Positions 9,166 to 18,610 of a stretch of 64,000 nt of DNA are shown in pieces (within the stretch, counting starts at the first letter, position 1; the number at the start of each line of letters is the position of its first letter). A model generated the notes under the pieces. It was not told the DNA's origin and did no database searches. It saw only the letters and a program-made list of their open reading frames with translations. The DNA is from Oscillospiraceae bacterium (GTDB taxonomy: Bacteria > Bacillota > Clostridia > Saccharofermentanales > Saccharofermentanaceae), in the NCBI GenBank assembly GCA_015069205.1, contig SVIZ01000004.1:155773-219772 (forward strand), written 5' to 3'. Position numbers and translations under genes: made by a program.

Positions 9166-12100
9166 TCACATAAGATCAAACAGGTTGATCTGGGCACTCT
9201 CAGGAAGATCATCAAGGATCCCGCCATAGTCCAGAAGTTTCTGTGTAACAGACTGACCGACACCCGTTCTCTTCATGAAATCATCACGGTTCTTAAAAGG
9301 TGCTTCAGCCCTTGCTTTTTCGATAGCTTCACCGTTTGCGGGAGAAACAGCCGGAATAGCACAGAATGGAGGTCTTATGAGTTTGGGACCTGCTTTAGCG
9401 AACTTCTTGCCGAGTGAATCATTAAGTGTTATGGGCGCAAAAGTTATTCCTCTTGCATACATTTCTTCTACAAGTTCATAGAAATAGTATTTGAGTTTAG
9501 TATTCGGATCGCCTTTTGCATGCATCTCGTCAGCAAGTTCTATTCTTCTCTTCTTTACCTTCTCAGGACCGTTACACATATCTTCAGCGTTAAACAGACC
9601 TTCACCTCTATGTGTAAAGAATGAGCAGTAGTATTCTTCCGGATAGTAAACCTTAAACCAGGCTACACGAAGTGTAGAGATTGAATATGCAGCAGCATGA
9701 GCCTTAGGGAACATGTACTTGATCTTCTGACATGATTCAATATACCAGTCAGGAACACCGCAATTTTTCATCTCTTCAACATATTGAGGCCATTTCTCAA
9801 CTTTGCCTGCAGCAACCTTACCTTTACGTACACCTTCCATGATGTCGAATGCATCCTTATTGGGAAGTCCCCAGTAAATAAGGCTTGTCATGATTGAGTC
9901 ACGGCATCCGATAACAGAATTAAGGTCACAGGTTCCGGCTCTGATAAGATCCTGGGCATTTCCTGTCCATACATCCGTACCATGGGAAAGACCCATAAGC
10001 TGTACGAGGTCATAGAACCTTGTAGGCTTTGTTTCTTTGATCATGCCGCGGGCCATGTTGGTTCCAAGCTCTGAAAGACCCAATGTCGCAGAACCTGCAT
10101 CGGTAGCATCTATCGGGAAGCCCAAAGCATCCGTGCTGACAAGAAGGCTCATTACCTTCTCATCAGGAATCGGAATATCAGTAATGTTTACTCCCGTAAT
10201 ATCACTTAGCATTCTCAATACAGTAGGATCAGCATGTCCGAGAATATCAAGTTTAAGTATAGTATCGTGCATCGCACGGAAGTCGAAGTGCGTAGTTATG
10301 ATTCCGCAGTCAGTCTTATTTGCCGGGAACTGGATAGGAGTAAATTCATAGATATCCATTTCCTTTGCAATAACGACGATACCACCCGGGTGCTGGGATG
10401 TTGTCCTCTTAACGCCGATTATGTCTCTTGCCATGAATGCGAGATGTGCCTGTGTGAAAGGTTCACCCTTCTCTTCACAGATCTTACGGCACACACCATA
10501 AGCGTTCTTATCCTGGTAAGCACCGATCGTTCCGGCTTTGAATGTATGCGTACCACCAAAGAGAACGCCTACATAAGCATGTGCTCTCGGCTGATACTCA
10601 CCGGAGAAGTTAAGGTCGATATCAGGCTGCTTATCTCCTTTGAATCCGAGGAATGTCTCGAAAGGAATATCCTGACCGTCCGGGATCAGCTTCTCACCGC
10701 ATTCAGGGCATGTCTTAGGAGGCAGGTCATAACCTGATCCGTAAACACCGGAGTTATCAAACTCGGCATAGTTACACTTCGGACATCTGTAATGCGGAGG
10801 CAGAGGATTAACTTCAGAGATACCGCACATGGTAGCGGCAAAAGAAGAACCGACGGAACCTCTGGAACCAACAACATAGCCGTCGTTATTGGACTTCTTA
10901 ACAAGCCTGTATGCAATATAGTACATGATCGCATAACCATTGTTGATAATGGAATCAAGCTCTCTGTCGAGTCTTGCCTTAACGACTTCATTTAGAACAC
11001 CCTTATGACGGTACATACGGTTTGCCTTTGTATAAGCGATATCTCTTACATCGGCTGCAGCTCTGGCGATCTGCGGAGGATAAGATCCGTCAGGGAACGG
11101 CTTGATTCCGAAGTCGATCATATCGGCGATCATGTTGGTGTTATCAACAACAACTTCCATCGCCTTTTCTTCACCAAGATACTTGAATTCTTCGAGCATC
11201 TCATTAGTCGTTCTAAAGTACAGATCACTCTGCATCTCAGCGTCATCAAAGCCCATGCTCATGAGCATATACTTTCTGTATCGGCCGTCTTCCTTATTAA
11301 GGAAATGAGAGTCTGTCGTAGCACATACAGGCATTCCGTGATCGTCTGCCGTTTCTACGAGCAGCTCATTAATAATACGGATGTCATCCTCGTTCATCGG
11401 AGTAGTTCCCGTATCGGATTTAGAAGGATCCTGTCTCGTAATGAACATGTTGTTGCAAAGAGGTTGGATCTCCACATAGTCGTAAAGGCTTAATATCTTT
11501 GCGAACTCTTCTGAATCTTTCAGGAAATCTCTTGTTGCCTGCCTGTCCTTATTTAAGGACCTGTATTTGGAAATGACATATCTGTATATTTCACCACGCT
11601 CGCAGGCACCTCCGACAATAATGCCGGACTTGAAATACTTGAGCAGACTCTTGGGCGTTCTGGGCCTTAATGCGAAATAGTGTATCTGGGATTCAGATAC
11701 GATACGGTACAGGTTATAAAGTCCCATATTAGAACGCACAAGATAAATAATATGGTAAGTAGGCGCTTCTCTTATAGGACTGGAAGGTGCGATCTTCTTT
11801 GTAGACTTGATCTTCTCCGGTGTATAGTGTCCACATGAATAGTTGATGGACAACGCATCAACAGTACCGGCATCGTTTAGACAAGAAGCAAGCAAGGATG
11901 CTGACTTATAGCATGCTGTAAACATCTCATCAAATTCACTGCCGTCTGCAGTGTAATTGAACATTGTGCCCTTAGCATTTAATGCTTCGTCTACTGTCTT
12001 ATATTCACCCTTATAGAATGTCTCAAGAATATCTTCATCGGAAGTAGCAGGCATAAGGAACTTATGTCTGTAATAAACGTGGTCTTCAATGTTTATTCCG

Positions 12101-14121
12101 TAACCTGCACGGCGAAGGAAAGCAAGCGTCGTGAAGATATCAGGACCTGTTATATATGAATCACCGATGAATTCGAGAAGTTCACCCATTGCAAAATATG
12201 AATCGCAAGGTTCTCCCGTACCAGTGTAGATTGCATCTTCAAATTCAGCATGGAAATCAGCCACATGCTCGAAAACAAGCTCAGAAGGAATAACCTCATC
12301 TGTACCGTCAGCGTATTCATCTTTAATGTCACGTTCAATATTTAAGGTCATACCTAATGGTTCATGAGGATCCAAAGGTTTCTTGGTGATATTCTCATCT
12401 CTCAATGTTTCGGGGACTTCATCGGGATCCCAAAGAGACTTATCAATATCATGGGATGCGAATTCCATGGCATCCTGATCTGATTCACCCTCTTCTTCAG
12501 GCTTAACTGCCTTATAACCCTTAAGTCTGTATTTGGATGCACATACGGATGTGAACGTATCACGCAGAGCATCGTCACCGTTACGCTTGATAACAATGGA
12601 AACGAATGAACCTACAGCCTTGGGTTTGAAAATGAAGTTTAAAGATGCATCATCATCAACATCTGAAGGCTTGATCTTATCGTTCTTGACATCATAAGGA
12701 AGGTTATAGAAAACCGTAGGGCCGTCATCAACAAGATATCCTTCACAACCGAGGATACACTTGATAGGAGCTTCACCTGTCTCCTTACGCTTTTTATTTA
12801 TACCTTTAGCTGCCTCAAATACATGAGGAAATGCCTGAACAACACCGTGATCAGTAACTGCACAAGCTGAATGACCGAATTGAGCAGCAAGCTTGATAAG
12901 ATCAGCAGGATCTGTAGTAGCATCACTCTCGCTCATCTTGGTGTGCACATGAAGCTCTACTCTCTTGCGCTCTGCATTATCTTTTCTCTTAGGCGGTTTA
13001 TCAGCACTAAAGAATCCTGATACCTTAAGACACTTATCGCCTGTAAATGAGTCGTTCTCGACATTACCCTGAATGCCGACATAGCCGCCCTTGCCGAATT
13101 CATTCTGAAATCCGTCAGCTTCTTCAGGCTTTAAGAAAGCAATACATGAGATACCGTCAGTATCATCAAGGCACATGAACTTAACGATAACGCTTCTGCC
13201 GGTTTTGGCAAGCTTAAAAGAGTCCTCGTTAAATATCAGGTTGCCTGCGATATTAACATCAAAACAGCCGATCGTAAGGTCAGATATCTTCATGAAAGTA
13301 GCCTGCTTCTTTACGCGTCCGTAGAGCTGATTATCGGCATTGGCCTGCGCCTTATAATCGAATTTCTTTTCTTCCTGTTTTGCTTCTTTTCGGACCTGTT
13401 GTGCTTTAGCTTCCCAGGAATCTTTTGCAGCAGGTTTTGCTTCTGCATCGCCTGCGTTTTCATCCTTCTTTTTCTTTGAACCTTTATTCGCTTTTTCTTC
13501 TACATATTCAATGTCCGGGAATACCATTCTTCCCTCTTCGATAGCACGGATAACATCGTCATCCTGAGATATATCCATACCGGCTATATCATGGTCATGG
13601 CAAAGGATCTCACATCTGCATGAAATCTCGTTACCGACACAAATAGTGTTAGCGTCATTAATTGCAGATGTAAGTAACTCCTTATCTTCATTTCCAAGCA
13701 TGGATGACCAGCCTGATGAGACATTTATGTATGAAATATAAGAAAGTGCTGCACCATTGTCGTAATCAATATCCGCCTGAAGGCTGATAAAATCGGCAAG
13801 GTTCTTTACGGGACCTTCACCGTCACGGGCAGCATAATATCTTATAAGACTCTCAATATTGCTGTAAGCATCGGGCAGATTATCATCAGTAAACCCGTTA
13901 AAACAAAAGTTAACCTTTGTACCGAAATCCTTCTCAAGCTCACTTACCAAAGCAACAACACTGTTGTTGTACTTAAGAGAATCTATACCTTCAAGAATAA
14001 TATTGATAGACGCTTTGGCCTTGTAGATATCAACCTTTACTACATAAAGCTCGTCTAAATCCTTGTACTTATCTGAATCTACATTGAACAGTTCAAGTAG
14101 CTTTACTCTTTTCTTCTCCAA
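9166..14121 (-). CDS. polC: DNA polymerase III alpha subunit, PolC type, with a degenerate exonuclease domain
   Basis: Replicative polymerase of Firmicutes, 1651 aa against about 1440 in Bacillus. Order: N-terminal domain; charged linker 205-255; OB fold 275-375; PHP domain from 386 with H391/H393, D424/H425, E460, then H790, C840 and D937/H939; an inserted exonuclease-like region 500-750; zinc finger C1113/C1116/C1138/C1141; catalytic PDIDLNFSGEY (D1167, D1169); clamp-binding tail QINLF. In the insert the expected DVETTG reads VIKRNG (510-515) and the HNASFD region reads GPDIFT (659-664), so the acidic catalytic residues look lost. The start is TTG at 14121, inside ispG; no better start was found. 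Polymerase function is not in doubt; 3'-5' proofreading by this domain is. Confidence 0.96.
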   Translation of the reverse strand: MEKKRVKLLELFNVDSDKYKDLDELYVVKVDIYKAKASINIILEGIDSLKYNNSVVALVSELEKDFGTKVNFCFNGFTDDNLPDAYSNIESLIRYYAARDGEGPVKNLADFISLQADIDYDNGAALSYISYINVSSGWSSMLGNEDKELLTSAINDANTICVGNEISCRCEILCHDHDIAGMDISQDDDVIRAIEEGRMVFPDIEYVEEKANKGSKKKKDENAGDAEAKPAAKDSWEAKAQQVRKEAKQEEKKFDYKAQANADNQLYGRVKKQATFMKISDLTIGCFDVNIAGNLIFNEDSFKLAKTGRSVIVKFMCLDDTDGISCIAFLKPEEADGFQNEFGKGGYVGIQGNVENDSFTGDKCLKVSGFFSADKPPKRKDNAERKRVELHVHTKMSESDATTDPADLIKLAAQFGHSACAVTDHGVVQAFPHVFEAAKGINKKRKETGEAPIKCILGCEGYLVDDGPTVFYNLPYDVKNDKIKPSDVDDDASLNFIFKPKAVGSFVSIVIKRNGDDALRDTFTSVCASKYRLKGYKAVKPEEEGESDQDAMEFASHDIDKSLWDPDEVPETLRDENITKKPLDPHEPLGMTLNIERDIKDEYADGTDEVIPSELVFEHVADFHAEFEDAIYTGTGEPCDSYFAMGELLEFIGDSYITGPDIFTTLAFLRRAGYGINIEDHVYYRHKFLMPATSDEDILETFYKGEYKTVDEALNAKGTMFNYTADGSEFDEMFTACYKSASLLASCLNDAGTVDALSINYSCGHYTPEKIKSTKKIAPSSPIREAPTYHIIYLVRSNMGLYNLYRIVSESQIHYFALRPRTPKSLLKYFKSGIIVGGACERGEIYRYVISKYRSLNKDRQATRDFLKDSEEFAKILSLYDYVEIQPLCNNMFITRQDPSKSDTGTTPMNEDDIRIINELLVETADDHGMPVCATTDSHFLNKEDGRYRKYMLMSMGFDDAEMQSDLYFRTTNEMLEEFKYLGEEKAMEVVVDNTNMIADMIDFGIKPFPDGSYPPQIARAAADVRDIAYTKANRMYRHKGVLNEVVKARLDRELDSIINNGYAIMYYIAYRLVKKSNNDGYVVGSRGSVGSSFAATMCGISEVNPLPPHYRCPKCNYAEFDNSGVYGSGYDLPPKTCPECGEKLIPDGQDIPFETFLGFKGDKQPDIDLNFSGEYQPRAHAYVGVLFGGTHTFKAGTIGAYQDKNAYGVCRKICEEKGEPFTQAHLAFMARDIIGVKRTTSQHPGGIVVIAKEMDIYEFTPIQFPANKTDCGIITTHFDFRAMHDTILKLDILGHADPTVLRMLSDITGVNITDIPIPDEKVMSLLVSTDALGFPIDATDAGSATLGLSELGTNMARGMIKETKPTRFYDLVQLMGLSHGTDVWTGNAQDLIRAGTCDLNSVIGCRDSIMTSLIYWGLPNKDAFDIMEGVRKGKVAAGKVEKWPQYVEEMKNCGVPDWYIESCQKIKYMFPKAHAAAYSISTLRVAWFKVYYPEEYYCSFFTHRGEGLFNAEDMCNGPEKVKKRRIELADEMHAKGDPNTKLKYYFYELVEEMYARGITFAPITLNDSLGKKFAKAGPKLIRPPFCAIPAVSPANGEAIEKARAEAPFKNRDDFMKRTGVGQSVTQKLLDYGGILDDLPESAQINLFDLM

Positions 14122-15154
14122 CTCTGATCACTTCCCTTACAAATTCTTCAACAGCAACTGACGCCGGGATCTTTCTTACCGGCACACCCTTTTCGAACAA
14201 TACGAATTCGTCTTTGCCACCTGCGATACCTATGTCGCACTCTCTGGCTTCGCCCGGACCATTTACAACACAGCCCATTACGGCAACCTTCAGGTTATAG
14301 GGAAGTTTTGAGACCTTTTGTTCTATCTGACCTGCCAATTCAATAAGAGGAACCTGTGTGCGTCCGCATGTCGGACAAGATATAAAAGTGATTCCACCGT
14401 CTCTGAGATCCAAAGCTTTAAGGATCTGCTTGGCTGTAATTACTTCATCTACAGGATTACCCGTAAGAGAAACTCTGATAGTATCTCCGATACCTTCTGC
14501 AAGAAGAGCTCCGATTCCTACGGCAGATTTGATCGCACCTTCCCTGACCGTTCCTGCTTCCGTAACTCCGACATGAAGCGGATAATCACAGGATTTGGAA
14601 AGGATCCTGTATGTATCGATAGTAAGCCTGGGTGAAGAAGACTTGATGGAAATTACGATATCATCAAAATCCTGATCTTCAAGAAGCTTAACTGCACCCA
14701 GAGCACTCTCCGTCATGGCATCCGCATTAACTTCGCCATACTTTGCCAGTATCTCTCTGGATATGGAACCGGAATTGACCCCGACACGTATCGGGATATG
14801 GCGCTCTTTACATTTATCGGCTACGAGCTTAACGTTCTCAGGACCGCCGATATTACCGGGATTGATTCTGATCTTTGAAGCTCCGTTATCAGCAGCCGCA
14901 AGAGCAAGTCTGTAATCGAAATGTATGTCAGCAACTACAGGGATGGGAGAATTTGATGTAATCTCCTTAAGGCTCTCTGCAGCTTCCATATCAGGAATAG
15001 CCACGCGTGTGATATCACAGCCATTATCGGCAAGCTCCTGGATCTGGGCTAAAGTAGCCTTTGCATCTCTTGTGTCAGTATTATTCATTGACTGGATCTT
15101 AACCGAAGACCCGCCGCCGACTTCAACATTACCGATCAAGACTTTCTTAGTCAT
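14093..15154 (-). CDS. ispG: 4-hydroxy-3-methylbut-2-enyl-diphosphate synthase
   Basis: GcpE, the 4Fe-4S enzyme making HMBPP in the MEP isoprenoid pathway. It begins with the family segment VLIGNVEVGGGSSVKIQSMN, has RINPGNIG near residue 97, and the cluster cysteines lie in CPTCGRTQ and CVVNGPGEARECDIG. The ATG at 15154 has AGGAG 7 nt upstream; the GTG two codons earlier is less likely. It follows dxr and rseP, so two MEP enzymes sit in one operon and a third (ispH) at 31539. The 3' end overlaps the polC start by 29 nt. Confidence 0.95.
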   Translation of the reverse strand: MTKKVLIGNVEVGGGSSVKIQSMNNTDTRDAKATLAQIQELADNGCDITRVAIPDMEAAESLKEITSNSPIPVVADIHFDYRLALAAADNGASKIRINPGNIGGPENVKLVADKCKERHIPIRVGVNSGSISREILAKYGEVNADAMTESALGAVKLLEDQDFDDIVISIKSSSPRLTIDTYRILSKSCDYPLHVGVTEAGTVREGAIKSAVGIGALLAEGIGDTIRVSLTGNPVDEVITAKQILKALDLRDGGITFISCPTCGRTQVPLIELAGQIEQKVSKLPYNLKVAVMGCVVNGPGEARECDIGIAGGKDEFVLFEKGVPVRKIPASVAVEEFVREVIRVGEEKSKAT

Positions 15155-15173
15155 AAACACTCTCCTAAACCGG

Positions 15174-16523
15174 TCAATAACCGAAAATGATCCTTAAGAT
15201 ATCCGATATAAAAGCAAGTATCAAAAGCAGAATGATAAATATAAATCCTGCTACAGTAAGCCTCCGCTCAGCTTTATCGGATAACTTGTGCCCAATAACC
15301 ATCTCTACAACAATAAAGACGATCTGTATACCATCCAAGCCCGGAATCGGGAGAAGATTCGAGAAAGCCAATGCTATGGAAATGACCGCACTGATCATGA
15401 TCAATGTTGTCAGTTTCTCGGCTGTCGTATCTTCCTCTTCCTTTACGACGTCGTTAACCATGGTTGTGATCCCGATGGGGCCCGATAACAAATTATAAGC
15501 TTTTTCCTGTCCCGAGATAATCTGTTTTATGCCTCTAATGGTAATATTTCCGATCGCAGCCGGCATTTTGGCCGCATAACCTAATGCTGCGAAAAAATGC
15601 TCCGGCGAATCAATAGTATAGGATAGCGTTCTGATACCTCTGGTAGAAACATAATCAACGTATTTGGGAATAATCTCAACATCAGAAGACACGCCGTCTC
15701 TTACATATGTAACAGTAAGATATTCCTGGTCTTCAAGATGGTATATGAAATATTCGAAGTCGTCATCAGCTACAGACTTGCCATTTATGTGGGTAACATA
15801 GTCACCGGGCTCAAGGACAGGATTGCCGTTATTCTGGGCCTCGTCAACACTATCTACATACCAGCCGTGATACTCATTATTTTCGGTATTTGAACTGCCA
15901 TAGATAAGAAGCAAAGGCTTTTTTACAAATTCAGGAGTCAGCATAATATCATAATTCTTTCCTGTCTCCTGAGATTTAAGAGTAACGATCATGACTTCAC
16001 CAGGATCATCATTTTCAAGCTCAAAATAAAGATCAAAAGAGGTATATACCTTCGTTCCGTTAATAGCCTTGATCGTATCACCGGGTGTATATTCGGCTGC
16101 TACGTCACCGGTCTGGGCACCGGTAATCGGGTTGCCTATCTGCGTGCTCGCAAAACCCATGACACCAAACATAATAAAAAAAGTAATTATGCCGATAAGA
16201 AGATTCATAAAAGGGCCTGCAAGAGAAACAAGCAGTCTCTTAAATCGTGGCTGGTTTACAAGAAGTTCAGGATTATCGCTTTCTACAACATATCCTTCTT
16301 CATCAATTTCATTGAATCTTACATAAGCTCCGATAGGAATCAGTCTTATCGAAAAATTAACACCTTTATGTTTCCAGGATAAGAGCTTAGGTCCTACAAA
16401 AAGAGATACTTCATAAACTTTGATCTTTAACAGTTTTGCAACCCAGAAATGCGCGAGTTCATGCAATGATGCAAGGACTCCAAGCATTATGATCACAAAA
16501 ATAATGCTTCGAACAATACTCAT
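15174..16523 (-). CDS. rseP: RseP-type intramembrane zinc protease (M50)
   Basis: Site-2 protease for regulated intramembrane proteolysis. HELAHF (residues 21-26) in the first transmembrane helix supplies the zinc ligands; a second helix around 90-115 follows; one PDZ domain spans about 125-190 and a second PDZ-like stretch about 225-265; the C-terminal SNLLPIPGLDG supplies the third ligand, ahead of two more helices. Length 449 aa fits the longer Clostridia form. The ATG overlaps the dxr stop (TAATG). Natural substrates cannot be read from the sequence; anti-sigma factors or signal-peptide remnants are usual. Confidence 0.92.
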   Translation of the reverse strand: MSIVRSIIFVIIMLGVLASLHELAHFWVAKLLKIKVYEVSLFVGPKLLSWKHKGVNFSIRLIPIGAYVRFNEIDEEGYVVESDNPELLVNQPRFKRLLVSLAGPFMNLLIGIITFFIMFGVMGFASTQIGNPITGAQTGDVAAEYTPGDTIKAINGTKVYTSFDLYFELENDDPGEVMIVTLKSQETGKNYDIMLTPEFVKKPLLLIYGSSNTENNEYHGWYVDSVDEAQNNGNPVLEPGDYVTHINGKSVADDDFEYFIYHLEDQEYLTVTYVRDGVSSDVEIIPKYVDYVSTRGIRTLSYTIDSPEHFFAALGYAAKMPAAIGNITIRGIKQIISGQEKAYNLLSGPIGITTMVNDVVKEEEDTTAEKLTTLIMISAVISIALAFSNLLPIPGLDGIQIVFIVVEMVIGHKLSDKAERRLTVAGFIFIILLLILAFISDILRIIFGY

Positions 16524-17704
16524 TACTTAATCTTTCCCTTTATTAATTCATCTGCATAGATCCTGGCGTCTTTGTCAGTTTGGCAGATATTATCGATAGT
16601 CAGGTCGAGCCTGCTGATATCAGATTCCATTTTCTCGACAGTCTCGAAAACTATCTCCTCGATGCCAAGGAAATTGATGTTTCCGGCAAGATAAGCCATA
16701 ACTGCTGATTCATTTGCAGCGTTCATAACAGTAGGCACAAGTCCGCCCTTTCTTCCTGCTTCATATGCAAGCTTAACTAATCTGAATACTTCCGTGTCGC
16801 AAGGCTCAAAAGTCAGATTATTCATGGCTGCATCAAACGGATTGAATTCAGTTACGATCGAAGGACCGCGATCCGGATAGTAAAGTGCAACTTCAATAGG
16901 CAGAACCATGGACGGTTTACCCATCTGTGCAAGAACGGAGCCATCCTTAAGTCTGATCATGGAATGGATGATGCTCTGTGGATGAACGACAACGTCGATC
17001 TTATCGCAGTCAATTCCATATAGATGATGTGCTTCGATGATCTCAAGACCTTTATTCATCATGGTTGCAGAATCGATAGTGATCTTGCCGCCCATGTTCC
17101 ATGTCGGATGATGAAGAGCATCCTGCAAAGTAACGTTTTCGAGCTGTGCTCTTGTCATGCCCCTGAAAGGTCCGCCCGATGCAGTGATCAGGATCCTGTC
17201 AAGATCTTCCCTATTCTCACCCTTAAGACACTGCCAGATGGCTGAATGCTCACTGTCGATCGGAAGCATGGCGACACCCTTCTCCCTGATCAACGGCATG
17301 ATAACGTCGCCGCCGGCAACAAGAGTCTCTTTGTTGGCAAGAGCTATATCCTTACCGCTTAAAACAGCATGGTATACGGGTACCAGGCCTGCAAATCCTA
17401 CGATTGCACCGACAACAGTATCGCAGCTGTCCAGTGTTGCACATGTGATATTGCCTTCTTCACCTGTAAGGACTTCAATATCAATGCCTTCAGCCTTAAG
17501 TCTTGATGCAAGCTCAAGGGCTTTGCACTCATTAACAACAGAACAGACCTTTGGTCTGAACTCTTTTATCTGATTGAAAATAGTATCAATATCACTTCCG
17601 CAGGTAAGAGATTCAACCGTAAAATCGCCGGGAGCTTTTCTTACTACTTCAAGGGTCTGTTTGCCGATAGAACCCGTAGAACCCAATATTGATAATCTGC
17701 GCAT
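16523..17704 (-). CDS. dxr: 1-deoxy-D-xylulose 5-phosphate reductoisomerase
   Basis: Second MEP-pathway enzyme, DXP to MEP with NADPH. GSTGSIGKQTLEVV (residues 8-21) is the nucleotide-binding loop; ALANKETLVAGG, LPIDSEHSAIWQ with the metal ligands, TASGGPFRG and HPTWNMGGKITIDSATMMNKG are all present. Length 393 aa is normal. The start ATG at 17704 has AGGAG 7 nt upstream. It lies between cdsA and rseP, the classic Firmicutes order. Confidence 0.96.
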   Translation of the reverse strand: MRRLSILGSTGSIGKQTLEVVRKAPGDFTVESLTCGSDIDTIFNQIKEFRPKVCSVVNECKALELASRLKAEGIDIEVLTGEEGNITCATLDSCDTVVGAIVGFAGLVPVYHAVLSGKDIALANKETLVAGGDVIMPLIREKGVAMLPIDSEHSAIWQCLKGENREDLDRILITASGGPFRGMTRAQLENVTLQDALHHPTWNMGGKITIDSATMMNKGLEIIEAHHLYGIDCDKIDVVVHPQSIIHSMIRLKDGSVLAQMGKPSMVLPIEVALYYPDRGPSIVTEFNPFDAAMNNLTFEPCDTEVFRLVKLAYEAGRKGGLVPTVMNAANESAVMAYLAGNINFLGIEEIVFETVEKMESDISRLDLTIDNICQTDKDARIYADELIKGKIK

Positions 17705-17742
17705 ATTTAAACTCCTAAGAATAATCCGATAAGCAATTCAAA

Positions 17743-18609
17743 TCAGAACAGGTTGTTTGCGATGATCGCCAGAAGGAGCGCTGTCGGCAATGTGAAGAAC
17801 GCACTGTCGAATCTGTCCATCATTCCGCCGTGTCCCGGGAAGATATTTCCGAAATCCTTTATTCCGGTCCTTCTCTTGATTACCGAACAGAACCAGTCAC
17901 CGAGCTGAGACATAATGGAAATAAGGATCCCCAAGAAGAACATTATGATCCCATATACCACCATACTCATCTGAATAGCTTCTACCCTATATAAAACCAG
18001 GCATGAATAAACAAGTACCGACAGTGCACAGAAAACCGTACCGCCGATACAGCCTTCCCAAGTCTTCTTTGGGGAAATGTGCGGAACGATCTTATGCTTT
18101 CCGATGGCAACACCGGTGAAATAAGCGAAAACATCAGTTCCCCACGGTGCAAAGAGTCCGATAACCATATAGAACCAGCCATTAGGGACAAACAGTAATG
18201 CACTTACAAGACAAAACAACGGGAAGGAAATGTAAAAGACCATTCCACCGGTAAATATACCGTTCAGAAATGACTTCTCATCATCAGGTCTTACAAGCGG
18301 AAGATTAATACCGCATGCAAGAGAATACATACAAACGATAATCAGATAAAGAGCCATTACGCTCTCGATATTTAGCTGGAATAAAAGACCACATAGAACG
18401 ACAAGTGTCGCAAGTACCATGCCTATAATCAAAAGAACTCTGGAAGGACGGTATCCTCCGTGTTTAAGAGCTCTGTAGATCTCAATACAGGCAAATACAC
18501 CGATTGCCGCAGCCATGATAATTCCCGTAACCGGCCAAAACAATGCAGGTACAAATAAAGACAGTACCAAAACCGTGAAGATAATACCTGTGATTATTCT
18601 CTGTCTCAA
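17743..18609 (-). CDS. cdsA: Phosphatidate cytidylyltransferase
   Basis: Makes CDP-diacylglycerol for phospholipid synthesis; polytopic membrane protein with seven or eight hydrophobic segments. The C-terminal CdsA signature is visible as ISPKKTWEGCIGGTVF and SQLGDWFCSVIKRRTGIKDFG with GHGGMMDRFDS. The frame runs open upstream into uppS, but the TTG at 18609 gives LRQRIITGIIF, matching the family N-terminus MKQRILTGV, so I choose it (288 aa). It starts 2 nt after the uppS stop. Confidence 0.9.
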   Translation of the reverse strand: MRQRIITGIIFTVLVLSLFVPALFWPVTGIIMAAAIGVFACIEIYRALKHGGYRPSRVLLIIGMVLATLVVLCGLLFQLNIESVMALYLIIVCMYSLACGINLPLVRPDDEKSFLNGIFTGGMVFYISFPLFCLVSALLFVPNGWFYMVIGLFAPWGTDVFAYFTGVAIGKHKIVPHISPKKTWEGCIGGTVFCALSVLVYSCLVLYRVEAIQMSMVVYGIIMFFLGILISIMSQLGDWFCSVIKRRTGIKDFGNIFPGHGGMMDRFDSAFFTLPTALLLAIIANNLF

Positions 18610-18610
18610 T

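Noticed and set aside
10234..11493. Long plus-strand open frames opposite polC
   Set aside because: They are shadows of the polC coding strand, without ribosome sites or recognisable domains.
11870..12625. Frameshift or sequencing error as the reason for the lost exonuclease motifs in polC
   Set aside because: The reading frame is open throughout, and conserved segments on both sides of each altered motif are in frame.
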